From: Taxillus chinensis
Taxonomy: Eukaryota > Streptophyta > Magnoliopsida > Santalales > Loranthaceae
Length of the DNA: 64,000 nucleotides
Reading direction: 5' to 3'
NCBI GenBank assembly: GCA_023512835.1
Contig: CM042090.1
Location: forward strand, 15,488,617-15,552,616
The translations under genes were made by a program, and so were the position numbers. The notes beneath the pieces were generated by a model. It had not been told where the DNA came from. It saw only the letters and a program-made list of their open reading frames with translations, and searched no databases. This document shows positions 60,711 through 64,000 of the stretch, piece after piece (position 1 is the stretch's first letter; each line of letters opens with the position of its first letter).

Positions 60711-62199
60711 GAGAGTGTGTGAGTTGGTGCAGCTAATGATTTTAATTATATCATATGAATTTTTGTTATTTCGGTAGTTTATTAATATTTATTTAAAAAA
60801 CTTACTGTTAGATTATATATATTTATGTACCTATAGAATTTCGCATCCATCCAATAATTGACAACCATTGTGTCATTTGTGTCAAATAGTCAACTAAAAA
60901 AAGTGAATAGCCAATTTTGAGTGCATTGTGTCATCAATCAAACAGTTAAAAGTCCTCTGAGATGAAAGTCTTCCAGCAGGAAATTGGAAATTGCAATAAA
61001 ATAATAAATTCATCTTGCAAATTGGATATGGTATATAATCTTTAAATTTGTTTTCTTGGCTGCTGTACTCATTTATTTGGGCGTCAATCAATGCAATGAT
61101 TTCGGCACTAGTTTTAACAGCAATCTTGAGTATAAAAAATAAAAAATTAATGAGGTAGATGAGAAAAAACAAAGTTTGAATTACCCTTAAATGACTTTAG
61201 ACATGATTTGCACAAACAATGCTTATAATTAAATTACAAAATTAAGTTCACGGAAAACCAATTTTAATATTAAATCTAGGGGAGCTCGCGGAAAACCATA
61301 AATCCATCATTGAATGTCAAAAACTTGAAATTGCTTGGAACCGTTCCATTTGGACTTATGATCCAACCGAATCACTAATTTCGATCATACTAAATTTATT
61401 TATAAAATTTAAATTTTATACTACCAATATTAATATTTAAAATTGTCATTTTATAATTACTTAAATTAATAATTTGATCATTTAAACCTGAATAAACTTA
61501 ATTATTGTTATTCTCTTTATTGTTTTTTAATATATCTATGCTTGATATTATTAGTATATTATAATAAAAGGTATTATTTAAATAAAAATAAAATTAATTT
61601 AAAAATTATTATTGTATTACAAGTTAAAAAATAACTATGTGAAAAGATCTTCAATTAAAAAATAATTTAAAAAATATTATTGGAGTTGCACTTGTGTTTA
61701 GCTAATATATATTATTAGTTTTTGTTCGAGGCTATTTGGAATGAGCCTAAATTAAATCTAATGTATTAAAAATAATAATTTATCATTAATTATTTTTTGA
61801 GTGTGATTGATCACTCGACACTTGAATAGTTTTTTAAAAATTAATTTACATTTCATAAATGAATTCAGGAATCGTATAACCGTATAAGAAGAATTAGCAC
61901 CACACAAGGTGTTAAATCAGTAGATTTTTTATTTGAAATATTGGTTCAGTGATAATATACAATTTATTCTTATGGATCAAGGATAAACTAAAGCTCAAAA
62001 AAAAAAATTAGAAGTTTTATTTGTTTTTTTTACTTTTCTGACTGTTAGTTTTTAGTTTTTTTTAACGTTTCTGTTGTTATAAACGTAAAACGTGCGTGTG
62101 TGGCTACAACCCCCCTTGCATTTTTCTCTCCTCTCTTCTCTCATCTTTTTCCTTCACATAATATATGATATTACATGATGTTAAAAGACTGGGGAAAAC
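60711..62199. other. AT-rich intergenic DNA, no gene seen
   Basis: Low-complexity sequence with short frames only, for example 60894-61172 on the - strand. No repeats of note except A/T runs. Confidence 0.55.
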
Positions 62200-62470
62200 A
62201 AACACCAGGCAGTCTCGAGAACAACTAAAATGGATAGTAGCATGAAACGGTTTCTTGGGAACAAGATGGTTGGTCTGGGCACCCTGGAACATATCCGGGC
62301 AGTCTCGAGAACAATTCTCGTAGCTTCACAAACACCAGGCAACAACACAAACGATTCCTGTGTACCGGTGGGGCTGCAGTGTAATAAACTTGACAGCGAG
62401 CGAGTCCACAAGCTAGAACAATTCTTTAGAACAGGACAGAAGGTTGAAGGAGAGTGAAGTTTAGAACATA
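62200..62470 (+). other. GC-richer segment with a 75-codon frame of unknown nature
   Basis: The + frame 62230-62457 (MDSSMKRFLGNKMVGLGTLE onward) has a balanced amino-acid composition unlike the surrounding AT-rich DNA but no family that I recognise. GGCAGTCTCGAGAACAA occurs at about 62208 and again at about 62300, and CAAACACCAGGCA also occurs twice, so the segment carries a short internal duplication of about 92-130 bp. TTTAGAACATATATAGATTGG just after the stop recurs at about 63386. It could be a small gene, an exon or a repeat fragment. Confidence 0.3.
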
Positions 62471-63407
62471 TATAGATTGGAGTATAGAGTATTTAGAGCT
62501 GTTCTAATATATTCAAATGACTTATAGCTTACAAGTTGGTAAAAAGCCAACTCCAAAAACAACCTGTATTACCCTAAGAGAGGCTGAAACATATATCATA
62601 AAAGTTTTTTGACTGTGTACAAAACCAAAGTATGCAGTGGCTAATGTAAAATAAATTAAAACTAGTGACACTGTTGCTTATTTGTTTACGAAGTTACTCA
62701 CTACTGGTTATAATATTTAAAAAAAAAAACATAAGCATGGGAAATGTCACTTTCACCAAATGTAATGATACTATAATTTTGAAAAGAAATCACCATGTGC
62801 GTCATATTCTTTTTTCTTCACTTTAATATTTTTATCTCACGGGATTTTATACTAGAAAAAAAAAATCAATCAGAAGATTCACGTATTGCAAAATCAACAT
62901 GATGTAAGTTGAAATCTCAAAATAAAGTATTGTAAACAAATTCAACTAGAGTTAATTTTACTGTCCACTTATCATTTCAGAGGCCATATATATGGCATGC
63001 CCCCTCTCTAACTGGCATCAAGCTAAGAAAAGAGAAGAAGTAAATCTCATACTTTCTCTGTCTCTCTCTCTGGTATAAATAATTGGAAGATAAATTATTA
63101 TAACATACATACATATAAATAGAGCAACGGAGCAAGATTTTCGGAATTGGTCAAGAGCAAAGAAAGTAAGCAACCTTGCGCATGGGAAGCCTTGTCAGAA
63201 GTTGAATATCATATTGTTAATAAATTTTGAAATTGATTAACGAGGAGATTTAGAGGGCTACATAATTAAGAAAGCTACAAGTCATTCGAGTTAAATAACT
63301 AAAACAAACTACAGGCCAGTGTCGAAGGATGTCATGCACTGCAAATGCAATTGAAAGGTTCCTGGCGCACACTGTGCTAATGAAATTTAGAACATATATA
63401 GATTGGT

Positions 63408-63443
<36 letters not shown>

Positions 63444-63560
63444 AACCAACAGGAAGACAACAGGGCATAGAAGCGTTTGAACTGCTAGAAACCTCGCCAC
63501 CTGCAAAACTCCAATCCCAAACAAAACCCAATCAAAACCCATAAATTCTAGAGAGAGAAT
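62471..63560. other. Intergenic or intronic DNA with a CT microsatellite
   Basis: AT-rich DNA with a (CT)n tract at 63410-63442. If the exon at 63583-63955 continues leftwards on the - strand, part of this stretch would be its downstream intron. I find no next exon with a matching acceptor and frame that I can trust; the frame at 63250-63531 on the - strand translates the CT repeat. Confidence 0.45.
63410..63442. repeat. (CT)n microsatellite
   Basis: About 33 bp of uninterrupted CT repeat flanked by unique sequence. Confidence 0.95.
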
Positions 63561-63568
63561 TTACAAGT

Positions 63569-63955
63569 TCAGAGAGAGAGTACCAGTGGCCCACTGCCGG
63601 ATGTTGGCACAGGTCGTATTGTAGCAGAGTCCACTTCACCGGTTGGCAAAGGGTCGGCCGGGTTACTATTAATAAACGGCAGAGCACCACCGCTGATGTC
63701 TTCCGGAGGGTTCGCCGACTTCCATTCCTTTCCTCGAGGACCGGACGGCCAGGGATGCGCCGGAGAAGGCCCGAGTGCCCTACCGCAGGAGGCCGGCGCC
63801 GGAGCTTCCACTGGAATGGAATGCATAGGGGCCACATTATCGTGTGAAGTAGCGGGGGAGACCTTTATAGCCAGCTTTTGGCCTTGTTGACATGGCTTCG
63901 GAGAGACATTCTTCATGAAGGAGAAGTAGAAGAAACCGGGCCGCGATGTGTTCCA
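63569..63955 (-). CDS. Probable exon of an unrecognised proline-rich protein (partial)
   Basis: The - strand frame is open from just after a TTTTAG at 63961-63956, a plausible splice acceptor, down to a TGA at 63569. It reads WNTSRPGFFYFSFMKNVSPK and continues with Pro/Ala/Ser-rich sequence including SCGRALGPSPAHPWPSGPRG, PEDISGGALPFINSNPADPL and PTGEVDSATIRPVPTSG. The first ATG in the frame is at 63916, giving 115 aa if the exon stands alone. CTG|GTACTC at 63583/63582 is a possible donor, so the exon may end at 63583 with more exons to the left, and earlier exons may lie beyond 64000. GC and codon use are gene-like. I do not recognise the family; short proline-rich secreted or peptide precursors have similar composition, but no signal peptide is visible here. 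Confidence 0.5.
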   Translation of the reverse strand, partial: WNTSRPGFFYFSFMKNVSPKPCQQGQKLAIKVSPATSHDNVAPMHSIPVEAPAPASCGRALGPSPAHPWPSGPRGKEWKSANPPEDISGGALPFINSNPADPLPTGEVDSATIRPVPTSGSGPLVLSL

Positions 63956-64000
63956 CTAAAAGCAAAATCACGAGAAAGACTGAGAAAAATCGAGATTGAT

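Overview
This is plant nuclear DNA, almost certainly from a eudicot. The intergenic DNA is very AT-rich. The genes have GT-AG introns, and the four identifiable protein families (GT-2 trihelix factor, tubby-like F-box protein, ROH1/BYPASS-type protein, RTM2-like Hsp20 protein) are land-plant types. There are no ribosome-binding sites, operons, rRNA genes, clear tRNA genes or CRISPR arrays. The species cannot be fixed from the sequence; a rosid-like eudicot is a guess.

Layout. 1-12.2 kb: AT-rich intergenic DNA with a Harbinger-type MITE (2671-3054), a near-palindromic Mutator-type MITE (5881-6290) and weak repeat relics. 12.4-16.6 kb: a GT-2-like trihelix transcription factor (DF1/GTL1 type, two exons, 711 aa, + strand). 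16.6-29.6 kb: gene-poor, with a hAT-like MITE (19325-19893), a retroelement-like GC-richer relic (about 21.46-22.33 kb), a second Harbinger-type MITE (22745-23126) and a G-box-rich island with no visible gene. 29.65-35 kb: a tubby-like F-box gene (four coding exons, 427 aa, + strand, closest to Arabidopsis TULP2), with a tRNA-related SINE-like sequence and a long TA microsatellite in its second coding intron. 35-54 kb: gene-poor, with several local tandem duplications (35.5-36.75, 40.98-41.43, 43.88-44.10 and 48.9-50.4 kb) and a promoter-plus-5'-end relic at 48.25-48.49 kb that stops after 15 codons. 54.1-56.5 kb: a single-exon ROH1-like (DUF793) gene, 397 aa, + strand. 59.0-60.7 kb: an RTM2-like Hsp20-domain gene on the - strand whose frame breaks inside a run of five G. 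63.58-63.96 kb: a probable exon of an unrecognised proline-rich protein on the - strand, whose upstream exons would lie beyond the window.

The genes are independent transcription units and give no sign of a shared pathway: a nuclear cell-growth regulator, a phosphoinositide-binding F-box protein, an exocyst-associated membrane protein and a membrane-anchored small-heat-shock-like protein. I saw no convincing new multi-gene system. The points most worth checking are the single-base frame break in the RTM2-like gene, the regularly spaced ~375-bp array beside the truncated gene start at 48.3 kb, the two TAA-flanked MITEs of nearly equal length, and the unidentified exon at the right edge.
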